Positions 33,713 to 44,769 of a DNA stretch of 64,000 nt are shown here, piece after piece; position 1 is the stretch's first letter; the number at the start of each line of letters is the position of its first letter. This stretch comes from Taibaiella helva. Lineage in GTDB: Bacteria; Bacteroidota; Bacteroidia; Chitinophagales; Chitinophagaceae. The position numbers were made by a program, and so were the translations under genes. The stretch is taken from the NCBI RefSeq assembly GCF_003545695.1, contig NZ_QUZZ01000015.1:1-64000 (forward strand), in the 5' to 3' direction. The notes under the pieces were generated by a model. That model was not told where the DNA came from, did not search any database, and saw only the letters and a program-made list of their open reading frames with translations.

Positions 33713-35431
33713 TTAAAGAGAATGAGATAAAGCCTCCAGGCTGGTTTCTTCGCCCAGTTCCAGCTTACGCCTGAGCCGGTGCCAGGTCACCCGTACACTG
33801 TTGGGAGAAATGCCCAGCGCGGTAGCCATTTCTTTGGTGGAGAAATTCAGGCGGCCAAGGACCAATAGCCTTAGCTCGGCAGGGGTGATATGTGGAAATT
33901 TCTGCTTTACATTATTAATGTAATCGCCATAGACTATATCAAACGATTGCCGGAAACGGGTCCAGTCTTCATCTGTAAGAATGGCGCTTTCCCTGAGCCG
34001 CGACAGGATATCGGTATGTTGCTTCCGGGTATCTTCCTCTTCCAGTTTTTCGATCAACTGATTCTTCTCCGACAGCCTTTCCGCGAATTCCCGGATCTGC
34101 TCTTCACCCCTTTTGAGCTCGGCGCGGAAAGCCTTTACTTTCTGTTCCTGCACAGCCTGCCTGTACTTATGCTTTCTTCGTATCCGGTAGTAGGCAAACA
34201 GGACGCCGACAATAAGCAGCAGGAGGGTCGAAAGAAAAAAGCCCCGCTGCACCTGGTTCAAGCGGCGCTCGAGCTGCAGGGCACGGCGATGCCCCTGCAG
34301 CTCGAGCCGGTCCATCTTTTGCTGTGCCCGCAGCAATTGCAGGGCGCTGAACTTTTTTTCCATTGTTTCGCTGAAACGGACGGTGGAATCCAGGTAACGG
34401 TTTACCCGGACGATATCGCCACGTGCCGCATAATATTTACACAGAACAGGGTAAAGCCGTTCCATGCGGTCATACTGGCGCGAGCTGATAATACTGGATT
34501 GCGCCAGCCGGATAAGGTCCTGCGCGGCATCCAGCCGGCCCTGGCGGATCATGATATCGCCGAGGGGTATCGCTGAACCGGCAACAAGACCGCTGTCCTT
34601 CCGCGACAGGCCGAAAGCGATATCCTCCTGCAGCATGGGAATTGCTGCCGCAAAGTCGCCGCTGAGATAGCGGTTATAGCCCAGGTTGCCCTTCGCAATG
34701 CTGTAGTAGGCATCGGATGGTTCAATATAAGGCGAATGGATCACCTTATTGAAATAATGATCTGAAGAGTCGAGGCGGTTCAGCTTCTGGTAGCAAAGTC
34801 CCATTGTATTATCGGAGGCCCAGTGCGCATTGTAGCTAAAACGGGTTTCTTTGATGGCGGAAGCCTTGTGCAGATAAGCCAGGGCCGTCCGGTAATCTTT
34901 AAAAATATAATAGGCCTTGCCGATCTCATGATAATATTCGGTAATGTCGGGAAAGCTGTAAGCATTTGTCTGCTGCATCAGCTGATCGAGCTGAAGGTAG
35001 TATTCAAAGGCAAGCTCGTAATTCTGGATGATGCGCCAGTACGTTTTGGCAATTACATAGAGTGATCTGGCTTCTATATGGAGGTAATGCTCTTTGCGGC
35101 CGGTTTCCCGCAGCTGCATAAAGCGGTCAAGCAGGTGCGTCTTATCCTCGCGGTAATGGTACCAGCGATAATAAGCATCGAACAGATCGGCTTCCAGCGC
35201 CAGCTCCCTGTCTTTGGCGGCGATGGCTTCCTCCCTCAGGCGGCTGCTGACCGCAAAGGCCTGCGATGAATCCCTGATGGCTACTACGGCGCGGTAAAAC
35301 GAGTCGATCCACCATACCTTATCCTTATAAGGCTTATGAAGGATCGCATTGTAGTTTGATGCCCTGCTTTCAAAAACGGCTGTCGCCAGTAACAGCATGC
35401 TCATGAATAACCGGACACAAGCAGCCTTCAT
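33713..35431 (-). CDS. Membrane-bound TPR protein with LuxR-type HTH
   Basis: 572 residues from the ATG at 35431, the start of a signal-anchor (MKAACVRLFMSMLLLATAV). TPR-like helices fill about 35-360, a membrane helix is at about 393-411, and a long coiled coil (about 415-480) leads to a C-terminal HTH (about 520-565: ITPAELRLLVLGRLNFSTKEMATALGISPNSVRVTWHRLRRKL). There is no kinase and no receiver domain. This is a one-component layout seen in Bacteroidota: periplasmic TPR sensor joined through the membrane to a DNA-binding domain. It is 267 bp downstream of nothing it could share a transcript with, while the giant T9SS gene is the next gene in the same direction and a plausible target. Confidence 0.8.
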   Translation of the reverse strand: MKAACVRLFMSMLLLATAVFESRASNYNAILHKPYKDKVWWIDSFYRAVVAIRDSSQAFAVSSRLREEAIAAKDRELALEADLFDAYYRWYHYREDKTHLLDRFMQLRETGRKEHYLHIEARSLYVIAKTYWRIIQNYELAFEYYLQLDQLMQQTNAYSFPDITEYYHEIGKAYYIFKDYRTALAYLHKASAIKETRFSYNAHWASDNTMGLCYQKLNRLDSSDHYFNKVIHSPYIEPSDAYYSIAKGNLGYNRYLSGDFAAAIPMLQEDIAFGLSRKDSGLVAGSAIPLGDIMIRQGRLDAAQDLIRLAQSSIISSRQYDRMERLYPVLCKYYAARGDIVRVNRYLDSTVRFSETMEKKFSALQLLRAQQKMDRLELQGHRRALQLERRLNQVQRGFFLSTLLLLIVGVLFAYYRIRRKHKYRQAVQEQKVKAFRAELKRGEEQIREFAERLSEKNQLIEKLEEEDTRKQHTDILSRLRESAILTDEDWTRFRQSFDIVYGDYINNVKQKFPHITPAELRLLVLGRLNFSTKEMATALGISPNSVRVTWHRLRRKLELGEETSLEALSHSL

Positions 35432-35642
35432 AAAGGCACTGTCGGTTTTCGGGGGAAAAGGCATCACAGGAAATGGTAGAGGCGGTTAAATCGGCACAAA
35501 GATGGTAAAAAGTCCGCTCATCTCATAACCTTTCTTTGGCCGGGAGCTTCCTATTAGCGTTCAGCAGGATGAAAATAATTTTTGTCCGGATCAGCCCTTG
35601 ACAAAGTCCGGTATGCACCTCTTTAAGCCCATCGTAGTATGA

Positions 35643-35662
35643 TAATTTTGTAGCAACAAAAT
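35643..35662 (+). promoter_or_regulatory. Promoter -7 element overlapped by an inverted repeat
   Basis: TAATTTTG at 35643-35650 is a full -7 match. It overlaps ATTTTGT-AGCA-ACAAAAT (35645-35662), a perfect 7-bp inverted repeat at the expected transcription start, 10 bp before the ATG at 35672. Confidence 0.5.
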
Positions 35663-35671
35663 AAAAGAATC

Positions 35672-36100
35672 ATGAACAGCATCTGGCACAGACTAACGAT
35701 CAAAGCTTCACCTGAAACCGTTTACCAGGCATTGGCCACACAGCAGGGGCTTGCCGGCTGGTGGACGCCCGAGACCACCGCGACTCCCGAAACGGGCAGC
35801 ATTGCCCGCTTTGCTTTCGGCCCCGACTACTACAAGGAAATGAAAGTAACGACACTTGAACCCTCAAAGCAGGTGCAATGGCTTTGCATTACCGGGTTTG
35901 AAGAGTGGATCGGGACCACGATCACGTTCGACATTGAATCCCATGAGCAGGGAGCGGTATTGACTTTTCATCACGATGGCTGGAAAGCCTACTCCAGGGG
36001 CTTTGCCGTATGCAGCTACGATTGGGCCATGTTCTTAAGAAGCCTGAAGATCCTTTGTGAAACCGGCAAGGGTCTGCCTTATCCGCATCAGTATCTTTAA
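35672..36100 (+). CDS. SRPBCC (AHSA1-like) protein
   Basis: 142 residues, no signal peptide. TIKASPETVYQALATQQGLAGWWTPET is the usual beginning of an AHSA1/START-type domain; the central strands and the long C-terminal helix (SYDWAMFLRSLKILCE) complete it. Family members bind hydrophobic ligands or assist Hsp90-like proteins; ligand unknown. Monocistronic, convergent with the DUF3175 gene 26 bp away. Confidence 0.8.
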   Translation: MNSIWHRLTIKASPETVYQALATQQGLAGWWTPETTATPETGSIARFAFGPDYYKEMKVTTLEPSKQVQWLCITGFEEWIGTTITFDIESHEQGAVLTFHHDGWKAYSRGFAVCSYDWAMFLRSLKILCETGKGLPYPHQYL

Positions 36101-36126
36101 AAGGCAGCGGCTTGCATCGGTATCGC

Positions 36127-36450
36127 TTAGCCATTTTTAGGTTCTTTTCCGAAAACACGCCGCAGCTCGTCTTTGGCCTGCTCGAGCACTTGTTTGTGTG
36201 CTGCCGTTAGGTTGTCGCCGGCACGATTAATATAAAAGTTAAGCATCGACATGGCTGACCGGAAGGGTGTACCTTTCCTGCGCCGGCTCTTTTGCGCCGA
36301 TTTTTTCAGGGAGCGGGCGATCCTGGCGGGATCATCGGAAGCGAAGATGCCACCTTTAATATCCAGGGCATCACTGGTTTGGGTTACCCTTGCCGACCAT
36401 TTCCTGCCGGTCTTCTTCTGTTTGTTGTGCCTGGGTTGGGGTCTGGCCAT
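36127..36450 (-). CDS. DUF3175-family protein
   Basis: 107 residues, strongly basic N-terminus (ARPQPRHNKQKKTGRKW). The motifs RKWSARVTQTSDALDI, DDPARIARSLKKSA, RRRKGTPFRSAMSMLNFYINRAG and AKDELRRVFGK match DUF3175 throughout, and the length fits. The function of the family is unknown; charge suggests nucleic-acid contact. Divergent from the Crp-family gene. Confidence 0.85.
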   Translation of the reverse strand: MARPQPRHNKQKKTGRKWSARVTQTSDALDIKGGIFASDDPARIARSLKKSAQKSRRRKGTPFRSAMSMLNFYINRAGDNLTAAHKQVLEQAKDELRRVFGKEPKNG

Positions 36451-36600
36451 TGTATGATAAGTTTGATTTGCTGCGAAAACAAATGGCCGCTCTTAAATGT
36501 TTCATAAGCTCCCGCTTCTTTGCAATGACCGCCGGTGCGCACAGCAGGAGGTCCTTTAAGAGCATCTTCCCGGCTACTTTTCCAATCCGTCCGGATCCGT

Positions 36601-36608
36601 TAATTTTG
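36601..36608 (+). promoter_or_regulatory. Candidate -7 element immediately before the Crp-family ATG
   Basis: TAATTTTG, full consensus, with only five bases (TTCTG) between it and the ATG at 36614; predicts a leaderless transcript. Confidence 0.45.
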
Positions 36609-36613
36609 TTCTG

Positions 36614-37195
36614 ATGACGACCGGAATAGAAGCTTACCTGCACACGCATACCCGGCTGAGCGATGAAGAAATTGCCCGGATTGCCCTGGCAGCCACGCCC
36701 CGCTCGCTTCGCCGCAACGAGCTGTTGCTGCAGGAAGGGCAGATCTGCCGCCATAAGGCTTTCGTGGTAAAGGGGCTGCTACGCAACTTCGGTGTTGTTG
36801 CCGACGGCAGCGAGCATATCCTGCAGTTCTCACCGGAAGATACCTGGACGCTCGACGCAGAAAGCTATGACCGCAGCACACCTTCGGCTTTCAATATCGC
36901 GGCCATAGAACCCAGCGAGCTGCTGCTCTGGACCAGGCCTGTCTTTAACCGGCTGCTGGAAGAAATACCGGAGCTGCATGCACTTTCCCTGCAGCTGATC
37001 TCCAGGAACGGCTACAACAGCCGGCAACGCCTGTTCGCCGCGCTCAGCGCCACGCCCGAAGAAAAGTACAATGGTTTTGTCCGGGATTGTCCCGACCTGG
37101 TATCCCGGCTGCCCCTGCACATGATCGCTGCTTACCTGGGCATTTCGTTGAAGACGCTGACCCGTATCCGCCATGCCCAATGGCAGCAACGTTAA
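36614..37195 (+). CDS. Crp/Fnr-family transcriptional regulator
   Basis: 193 residues. A cyclic-nucleotide-binding-type jelly roll covers about 1-115 (LRRNELLLQEGQICRHKAFVVKGLLRNF, EHILQFSPEDTWTLD), then a dimer helix (about 118-140), and a short C-terminal HTH (LPLHMIAAYLGISLKTLTRIR). The phosphate-binding 'GE.s..' motif of true cAMP receptors is absent, so the ligand is unknown. The adjacent SDR gene carries a perfect palindrome upstream (37204-37219) that this protein may bind. Confidence 0.82.
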   Translation: MTTGIEAYLHTHTRLSDEEIARIALAATPRSLRRNELLLQEGQICRHKAFVVKGLLRNFGVVADGSEHILQFSPEDTWTLDAESYDRSTPSAFNIAAIEPSELLLWTRPVFNRLLEEIPELHALSLQLISRNGYNSRQRLFAALSATPEEKYNGFVRDCPDLVSRLPLHMIAAYLGISLKTLTRIRHAQWQQR

Positions 37196-37203
37196 ATCCG
37201 ATT

Positions 37204-37248
37204 ATGGTCAAATGACCATCTTTAGTCCGGCATGCCGACGCAATTTTG
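37204..37248 (+). promoter_or_regulatory. Palindromic operator and promoter of the SDR gene
   Basis: ATGGTCA-AA-TGACCAT at 37204-37219 is a perfect inverted repeat. CAATTTTG at 37241-37248 is one base from the -7 consensus. The palindrome centre lies about 42 bp before the predicted start, the usual place for a Crp-type activator. Confidence 0.5.
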
Positions 37249-37272
37249 TGCTGATAAAACATCAGACATTTT

Positions 37273-38160
37273 ATGCGTGTATTTGTAACAGGAGCCTCAG
37301 GCTTTGTAGGCTCCGCCATCATTAAGCAATTATTGGATGCCGGTCACCAGGTGCTCGGACTGGTCCGCTCGGAACAAGCGGCACAGACACTGGCCGACAT
37401 GGGCGCAGAGGCGCATCGGGGAGATGTCAATGATCCCGGCAGCCTGGAAAGCGGCGCTGCGCACTGCGATGCGGTTATCCATACGGCCTTTAATCATGAT
37501 TTCAGCCGTTATAAAGAAAATTGTGAAGACGACCGCAAGGTCATTCTTTCCCTGGGTAAAATACTCGCCGGGTCCAACCGGCCGCTGGTGATTACCTCAG
37601 GTGTAGGTCTGTTGCATGGAGCGCGGCCGGTGACGGAAGAGGATGTACCTGCCGGCTCGGCTACCGTACCACGTGCTGCTACGGAAGAAGCCGCGCGGGC
37701 TGTAGTTGCACAAGGCGTCAATACCTATATCGTACGGCTTCCGGCTACGGTACATGGCGAAGGCGATCATGGCTTTATTGCTATGGTGGTGGCTATGGCT
37801 AAAGAAAATGGCGTATCGGCGTACATCGGCGAAGGCGGTAACCGCTGGCCGGCAGTGCATCGCCACGATGCCGCCGTGCTCTATCGCCTTATTATTGAAC
37901 AGCAGCCGGAGCAGCGTGTTTATCATGCTGTGGCGGAAGAAGGTATTCCCTTCAGGCAAATTGCCGCCGCCATCGGACAGCAGCTGCAGCTCCCGGTAGC
38001 TGGCAAAAGCGGGCTGGAGGCCGAAGCACATTTCACCTGGTTCACACACTTTGCCGGTATGGATTGCCCGGCATCTGCAGTAAAAACACAGGAGGCGACC
38101 GGCTGGAAGCCAGAGCAGCCGGGATTGCTTGCTGAACTGAATGCAGGTGTCTATCGCTAA
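37273..38160 (+). CDS. Extended SDR-family NAD(P)-dependent oxidoreductase
   Basis: 295 residues. The N-terminal Rossmann motif is TGASGFVGSAI (residues 6-16), Asp in GDVND after strand 3, and AVIHTAF after strand 4. The usual YxxxK pair is not clear: TSGVGLLHG occupies the Ser strand and RAATEEAARAVVAQG the helix after it, so catalysis of the standard type is uncertain. Substrate unknown. Follows the Crp-family gene by 77 bp that contain the palindrome; convergent with the siderophore-interacting gene. Confidence 0.82.
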   Translation: MRVFVTGASGFVGSAIIKQLLDAGHQVLGLVRSEQAAQTLADMGAEAHRGDVNDPGSLESGAAHCDAVIHTAFNHDFSRYKENCEDDRKVILSLGKILAGSNRPLVITSGVGLLHGARPVTEEDVPAGSATVPRAATEEAARAVVAQGVNTYIVRLPATVHGEGDHGFIAMVVAMAKENGVSAYIGEGGNRWPAVHRHDAAVLYRLIIEQQPEQRVYHAVAEEGIPFRQIAAAIGQQLQLPVAGKSGLEAEAHFTWFTHFAGMDCPASAVKTQEATGWKPEQPGLLAELNAGVYR

Positions 38161-38174
38161 GACTGTATACAACT

Positions 38175-38206
38175 GCATCCTCCTCCGGCGCGCCGGAGGA
38201 GGATGC
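38175..38206. terminator. Bidirectional terminator, 32-bp perfect palindrome
   Basis: GCATCCTCCTCCGGCG and its complement without a spacer, between the convergent stops at 38160 and 38226. No T-run on either side, but the stem is very stable. Confidence 0.6.
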
Positions 38207-38225
38207 TTATGGCAGAAGGAGACGA

Positions 38226-38960
38226 TTATAGTCCGTGCTTGCCTTCGGACCAATAGGGATCAGCCTGTACCTGGCTGCTTTTAAAGCCCTGGCTGAAGAG
38301 CGCTTTCCGGAACTCCTGTATGGCCCTGGCATTCCCGCTGAGATAAAAAGCAATTTGTTCTTTTGGTTCTTTATAGTCCTGCAGCCATTGCTGCAAAAGG
38401 TTCTTCGCATTGTACGCCTTAAATGCCGTATGCTTTTCTACTGCATGGATGGCTGCCGGCACCAGGTGTCCCCAATGCTGATGAGCAGCATCCATCTCTG
38501 CAATACAGAAATAGGGGACTTTCAGATGCGCCGCTTCATGGGCCATACCCTGAAACAATCCCAGCGAGGTTTCATCTCCATACACGACATGCATAGCCGC
38601 TTGCCGGTCCAACCGCATCCGGCCTCCCGGTCCCATCAGCTTCGTTTCATCACCGGCCTTCAGGGCAGCGGCCCAGCGGCTTCCCGGGCCCTGGTCGTGC
38701 AGATAGAATAAGACATCGCATATGCCTTCTTCCTTGTTGAAATAAGCAGGTGTATAATGCCTGTAATCCGTATCGCTGACCCTGAACTCGATCTTCTGAC
38801 CGGGAACGAAGCTGATATTGCTCTTCGAAAAATTTCCCTTGAAACGGACCTGCTTTAATCCTTCGTCAGGAAGAGATACCGTGTCGACCGTTACGGGCGT
38901 GAAGCTGCCGCTGAATACACTTTCCATTACATTACCGATCCATTTGGGAACGCTGGGCAT
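38226..38960 (-). CDS. Siderophore-interacting protein (ferric reductase, FAD-binding)
   Basis: 244 residues from the ATG at 38960. A longer frame to 39026 is excluded because the -7 match at 39011-39018 lies inside it. FAD binding is shown by RHYTPAYF (Arg67-Tyr69), the phosphate region by GPGGRM, and the NAD(P)-side domain by HVVYGDETSLGLFQGM and FYLSGNARAIQEFRKAL, ending GYW-like DPYWSEGKHG. The family reduces ferric siderophores in the cytoplasm to release iron. No siderophore receptor or transporter is adjacent. Confidence 0.85.
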   Translation of the reverse strand: MPSVPKWIGNVMESVFSGSFTPVTVDTVSLPDEGLKQVRFKGNFSKSNISFVPGQKIEFRVSDTDYRHYTPAYFNKEEGICDVLFYLHDQGPGSRWAAALKAGDETKLMGPGGRMRLDRQAAMHVVYGDETSLGLFQGMAHEAAHLKVPYFCIAEMDAAHQHWGHLVPAAIHAVEKHTAFKAYNAKNLLQQWLQDYKEPKEQIAFYLSGNARAIQEFRKALFSQGFKSSQVQADPYWSEGKHGL

Positions 38961-39010
38961 AGGTTTGATTTTTTTACTGTCATCAATTGCGACCGGAACC
39001 GTTGCGCGGG

Positions 39011-39018
39011 CAAAGGTA
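39011..39018 (-). promoter_or_regulatory. Candidate -7 element of the siderophore-interacting gene
   Basis: Minus-strand TACCTTTG, full consensus, 50 bp before the ATG at 38960. Confidence 0.45.
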
Positions 39019-39026
39019 GCCGGCAC

Positions 39027-41600
<2,574 letters not shown>

Positions 41601-41616
41601 GATAAAGCAATAGCGC

Positions 41617-41652
41617 ACACGAAAGCGGGCTGGAAACAGCCCGCTTTCGTGT
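41617..41652. terminator. Bidirectional terminator between katG and the kinase gene
   Basis: ACACGAAAGCGGGCTG, GAAA loop, and the perfect 16-bp complement; between stops at 41600 and 41666. Confidence 0.8.
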
Positions 41653-41665
41653 CTCATTATATAAG

Positions 41666-43636
41666 CTACGGGATGGCGCCCTGATGGCTGACGTCCAGCT
41701 CAATATTGACGGCTGTTCCGGCAGCGTGATGGTCGGAAGGGACGATCTCCATCTTGCCCTGCAGGTAGGCGACCCTGCTCACAATATTCTTTAAGCCCAT
41801 GCCTTGTCCGGCCGGTAAGCGGTCCATGGTATAGCCTTTGCCGTCATCTTCGATAGTGAGCAGGAAGACGGAGCCATTCTGCGAGCACTGGAACAATACA
41901 TTGCGGGCCTGCGCATGTTTGACAATGTTGTTGAGCAGCTCCTGGGCAATGCGGTAGATCGTTACCTGCTTTTCCCGGGGAATATCATTTTGTATGCCCA
42001 GGCTCTGGAACCGTATGGAAAGGCCGTGGCGCTGCAATGAGCCGCAAAGATCGCCCAGCGCTGTTTCCAATCCCAGCTTCAGCAATATTTCAGGCATCAT
42101 ATTGTGCGCGATATGGCGCAGCTCCGTTATCGAATGATCCAGCTGGCTGGTAACGCTGTGTAGCGCCTGCGCATCGATGCGTTCTTCCCCGGTGAGAGAC
42201 AGGCCTGAAAGGCTGATCTTAACGCCGGCCAGCATACCGCCCAGGCCGTCGTGCAGGTCGCGTGCGATCCTTGTACGCTCTTCTTCCTGTGCCGTAAGCA
42301 TGGCCTGTGCCATTCTGATCTGTTCCTTCTGCGCCAGCGTACGTTTTTTGTTTCGGTAAAAAAGAAAGACCAATATCAGCATTATCAGCAGCAGCAGGCT
42401 CACCGCGCCCAGGAACCAGGTCGTGGCCTGGTGGTTGCGTGCCGTCAGCAAGGCTTTATCCTTTTCCGACTGCAGGCGTATAATGCTTTTTTCTTTTTCT
42501 GCCGTCCTGTATTTAAGATCCAGCTCGCTCAGCTCGTTCCTGAGCTTGCTGTCGTAAATGCTGTCGCTCAACCGGCCATATTCTTTTTGCCATTGGTAAG
42601 CCAAGCGCATATCGCCGGTCAGCGCATAAATATCCGCAAGCTCATAGGCATCCACGATCCGGTTAGTGGGTAAAGGGGGATATTCCTTCACTGTCCGGAG
42701 CAGCTGTTCTTTCGCCTGCCTGTATTGCCCGGAGGCTTTCAGCGCCTTATACTTTTCAATCAGCATATTCCTGATGGTATAGGAAGGCGAGGCGGAAGCC
42801 TTTGCGATCAGGATACCGCTGTCCAGGCTGCTGATCGCGTCGCGGTACTGCTCCCGGCGGATAAGATATTCACCATTGATCTTATAAAAGGTCGCTTTCA
42901 GCCGGGAGGGCGGGCCATAGCGCAGCTTGTTCCGGACTTTGGTCAGCAGCAGGCCGGCCTGGTGTGTATTGCTGTCCAGCAGGTAGGTTTCGGCAGCGGA
43001 AAGACAGGCAAAGACCAGCGCCTGCTCATAGGAGGCATCTTTCTCAAACAGCCGGAAAGCCATCGTATAATAGTCTTCGGCTTTGCGGTAATAGCCTTGC
43101 TCTTTGAAGACATGGGCGACATAGGTATAAATATTGGCCAGCAGCCCTTCGTTGCCCGAACGTTGCGCATAGGGGATGGCCTGCTCCATTAATATTTTGA
43201 GATAGCCGCTGGTATTGCCTTTGATCTGCTGCAGGATCCCGTAATTGGTCCATAGCTTAGCGCGGAAAAGAAGGGCTTCCCTGGAAGAAAAAGCTTTCAG
43301 CAGCTGCTCAGCTTCCATAAACAAGCCTTCGGCCTTCGCGGGATTGCGCTGGAAACAGGACATGGCGGTATAAAGTGGCGCCAGGGCACGCAGGTAGGGG
43401 TTGGATCCGCTTAGGGCTGCTGCCTGCTGCAGGTAGCGTTGCGCCCTGGCGCTATCGCGGCCGGTCCAGGCATCGGCCAGCAGGTAGCATATCCGCGCTT
43501 TGGCGCTGTCGGGCTGTGTATGGGACAGTAAGGTGCTGAGGCTGTCGCTGTAAGCGTCCTCATTCACCGGTATTTGTGCGCTGACAGCCGTCAGCAGGCA
43601 AAGCAGCATTGCCAGGAAACTAAGCAAATATCTCAT
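41666..43636 (-). CDS. TPR sensor histidine kinase without adjacent regulator
   Basis: 656 residues from the ATG at 43636, which opens the signal peptide MRYLLSFLAMLLCLLTAVSAQ. TPR helices span about 35-370, coiled coil and membrane helix (TTWFLGAVSLLLLIMLILVFLFY) at about 400-425, second coiled coil, then RIARDLHDGLGGMLAGVK (His462), YRIAQELLNNIVKHA, DDGKGY and GMGLKNIVSRV. Complete HPK7 kinase, closely parallel in layout to the one at 17843. No response regulator in the neighbourhood; the divergent gene group is ArsR-controlled. Confidence 0.86.
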   Translation of the reverse strand: MRYLLSFLAMLLCLLTAVSAQIPVNEDAYSDSLSTLLSHTQPDSAKARICYLLADAWTGRDSARAQRYLQQAAALSGSNPYLRALAPLYTAMSCFQRNPAKAEGLFMEAEQLLKAFSSREALLFRAKLWTNYGILQQIKGNTSGYLKILMEQAIPYAQRSGNEGLLANIYTYVAHVFKEQGYYRKAEDYYTMAFRLFEKDASYEQALVFACLSAAETYLLDSNTHQAGLLLTKVRNKLRYGPPSRLKATFYKINGEYLIRREQYRDAISSLDSGILIAKASASPSYTIRNMLIEKYKALKASGQYRQAKEQLLRTVKEYPPLPTNRIVDAYELADIYALTGDMRLAYQWQKEYGRLSDSIYDSKLRNELSELDLKYRTAEKEKSIIRLQSEKDKALLTARNHQATTWFLGAVSLLLLIMLILVFLFYRNKKRTLAQKEQIRMAQAMLTAQEEERTRIARDLHDGLGGMLAGVKISLSGLSLTGEERIDAQALHSVTSQLDHSITELRHIAHNMMPEILLKLGLETALGDLCGSLQRHGLSIRFQSLGIQNDIPREKQVTIYRIAQELLNNIVKHAQARNVLFQCSQNGSVFLLTIEDDGKGYTMDRLPAGQGMGLKNIVSRVAYLQGKMEIVPSDHHAAGTAVNIELDVSHQGAIP

Positions 43637-43850
43637 GACACAGGAATAGAATATAAAGTTACGCGCCGCTTGCCGGCACGCACGCAAATTTTATACATAA
43701 ACCTGTACAAAAAAATTATTTTTAGGACAGGCGTCTGATAGAAATGAGGACATTCGGACTTCGGGAGGCGACACGGTCCGCAATGCTGTCCGGGCGCAAC
43801 GTCCGTTGTGAAGAAGGCGGAAGAGGCTAATGAAAATTTTCCATAAAAAA

Positions 43851-43883
43851 TTTGCGAAACTGAAAAGTTGCATTTATATTTGC
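43851..43883 (+). promoter_or_regulatory. Promoter of the arsR-SRPBCC operon
   Basis: TTTG at 43851-43854 and TATATTTGC at 43875-43883 with a 20-bp spacer: a complete Bacteroidota sigma-A promoter. Confidence 0.7.
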
Positions 43884-43897
43884 AACTGAATAGTTGC
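43866..43897 (+). promoter_or_regulatory. ArsR-type operator overlapping the promoter
   Basis: AGTTGCA-N8-TGCAACT (43866-43887), a perfect 7-bp inverted repeat, and an additional AGTTGC half-site at 43892-43897. The repeat spans the -7 element, so binding would block transcription. Confidence 0.65.
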
Positions 43898-43903
43898 GAA
43901 ATT

Positions 43904-44224
43904 ATGAGAAGAGATGTTTTCCAGGCCATCGCCGATCCTACACGGCGCGCCATTATTGCCCTCATTGCCCTGCAGGCAATGACGCCCAACGCAATAGCTG
44001 CCCACTTCGATACCACGCGCCAGGCGGTATCGAAACATTTAAAAATACTGACCGAATGCGAGCTGGTGCATCAGCGGCATGAAGGACGCGAGATCTATTA
44101 TCAGCTTGAAGTCGCTAAAATGAAAGAGATCGATCACTGGCTGGCGCAGTTCCGGAAGATCTGGGAAGACCGGTTCGACCAGCTTGACAGCTTATTATTA
44201 ACCTTAAAGAATCAAAACAAATGA
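43904..44224 (+). CDS. ArsR-family winged-helix repressor
   Basis: 106 residues from the ATG at 43904 ([22 protein letters not shown]); a longer frame from 43868 would begin inside the promoter and is rejected. The winged helix includes [40 protein letters not shown]. No metal-binding Cys/His set is apparent. Members of this subgroup commonly sit with AHSA1/SRPBCC genes and repress them. Its ATGA stop/start overlaps the next gene by 4 bp, and a palindromic operator lies on the promoter. Confidence 0.88.
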   Translation: MRRDVFQAIADPTRRAIIALIALQAMTPNAIAAHFDTTRQAVSKHLKILTECELVHQRHEGREIYYQLEVAKMKEIDHWLAQFRKIWEDRFDQLDSLLLTLKNQNK

Positions 44225-44724
44225 GAAACAGCCTGCCTTTCGATTTCCTTGTCGACAGAGAAAGAAACACAATTACCATCAGGAAAGCGTTCGGGGCCGG
44301 CCGCCAGCTGGTATGGGATGCTTATACCAAAAGCGAATTGCTGGACCAGTGGTTTGCCCCGAAGCCGTTTACGACCAAAACCAGGTCCATGGACTTCAGG
44401 GAAGGCGGCTACTGGCTGTATGCCATGATAGAGCCCAATGGTACGGAATACTGGGGGCGTATGGACTACCTCAGTATTCAGCCGATCGAAAGCTATACCG
44501 CAATGGACGCTTTCTGTAATGAGCAGGGCGAAGTCAACCCGCAGCTGCCCCGCGCCAATTGGGTTGTCAGCTTCACCGACCTGGGCGAACATGCCAGGGT
44601 AGACACTGTAGTAACTTATGGTTCGCTTGCCGATCTCGAAACCGTGGTGCAGATGGGCATGCAGGAAGGCCTGACTTCAACGCTGGAACGCCTCGACGAG
44701 CTGCTGGCTTCCCTGAACCCATAA
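44221..44724 (+). CDS. SRPBCC (AHSA1-like) protein
   Basis: 167 residues. Begins [34 protein letters not shown], the AHSA1-type helix and strand, with [17 protein letters not shown] and the C-terminal helix [16 protein letters not shown]. Its start overlaps the stop of the ArsR gene, so translation is coupled. It binds an unknown hydrophobic ligand; the ArsR may respond to the same compound. Confidence 0.85.
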   Translation: MRNSLPFDFLVDRERNTITIRKAFGAGRQLVWDAYTKSELLDQWFAPKPFTTKTRSMDFREGGYWLYAMIEPNGTEYWGRMDYLSIQPIESYTAMDAFCNEQGEVNPQLPRANWVVSFTDLGEHARVDTVVTYGSLADLETVVQMGMQEGLTSTLERLDELLASLNP

Positions 44725-44769
44725 ATCCATCTATTTTTTTAAATCAATATCCTCTAAAAATTGAAAGCA

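Noticed and set aside
38960-39026. Longer N-terminus of the siderophore-interacting protein
   Set aside because: A full -7 promoter match (39011-39018) lies inside the extension.
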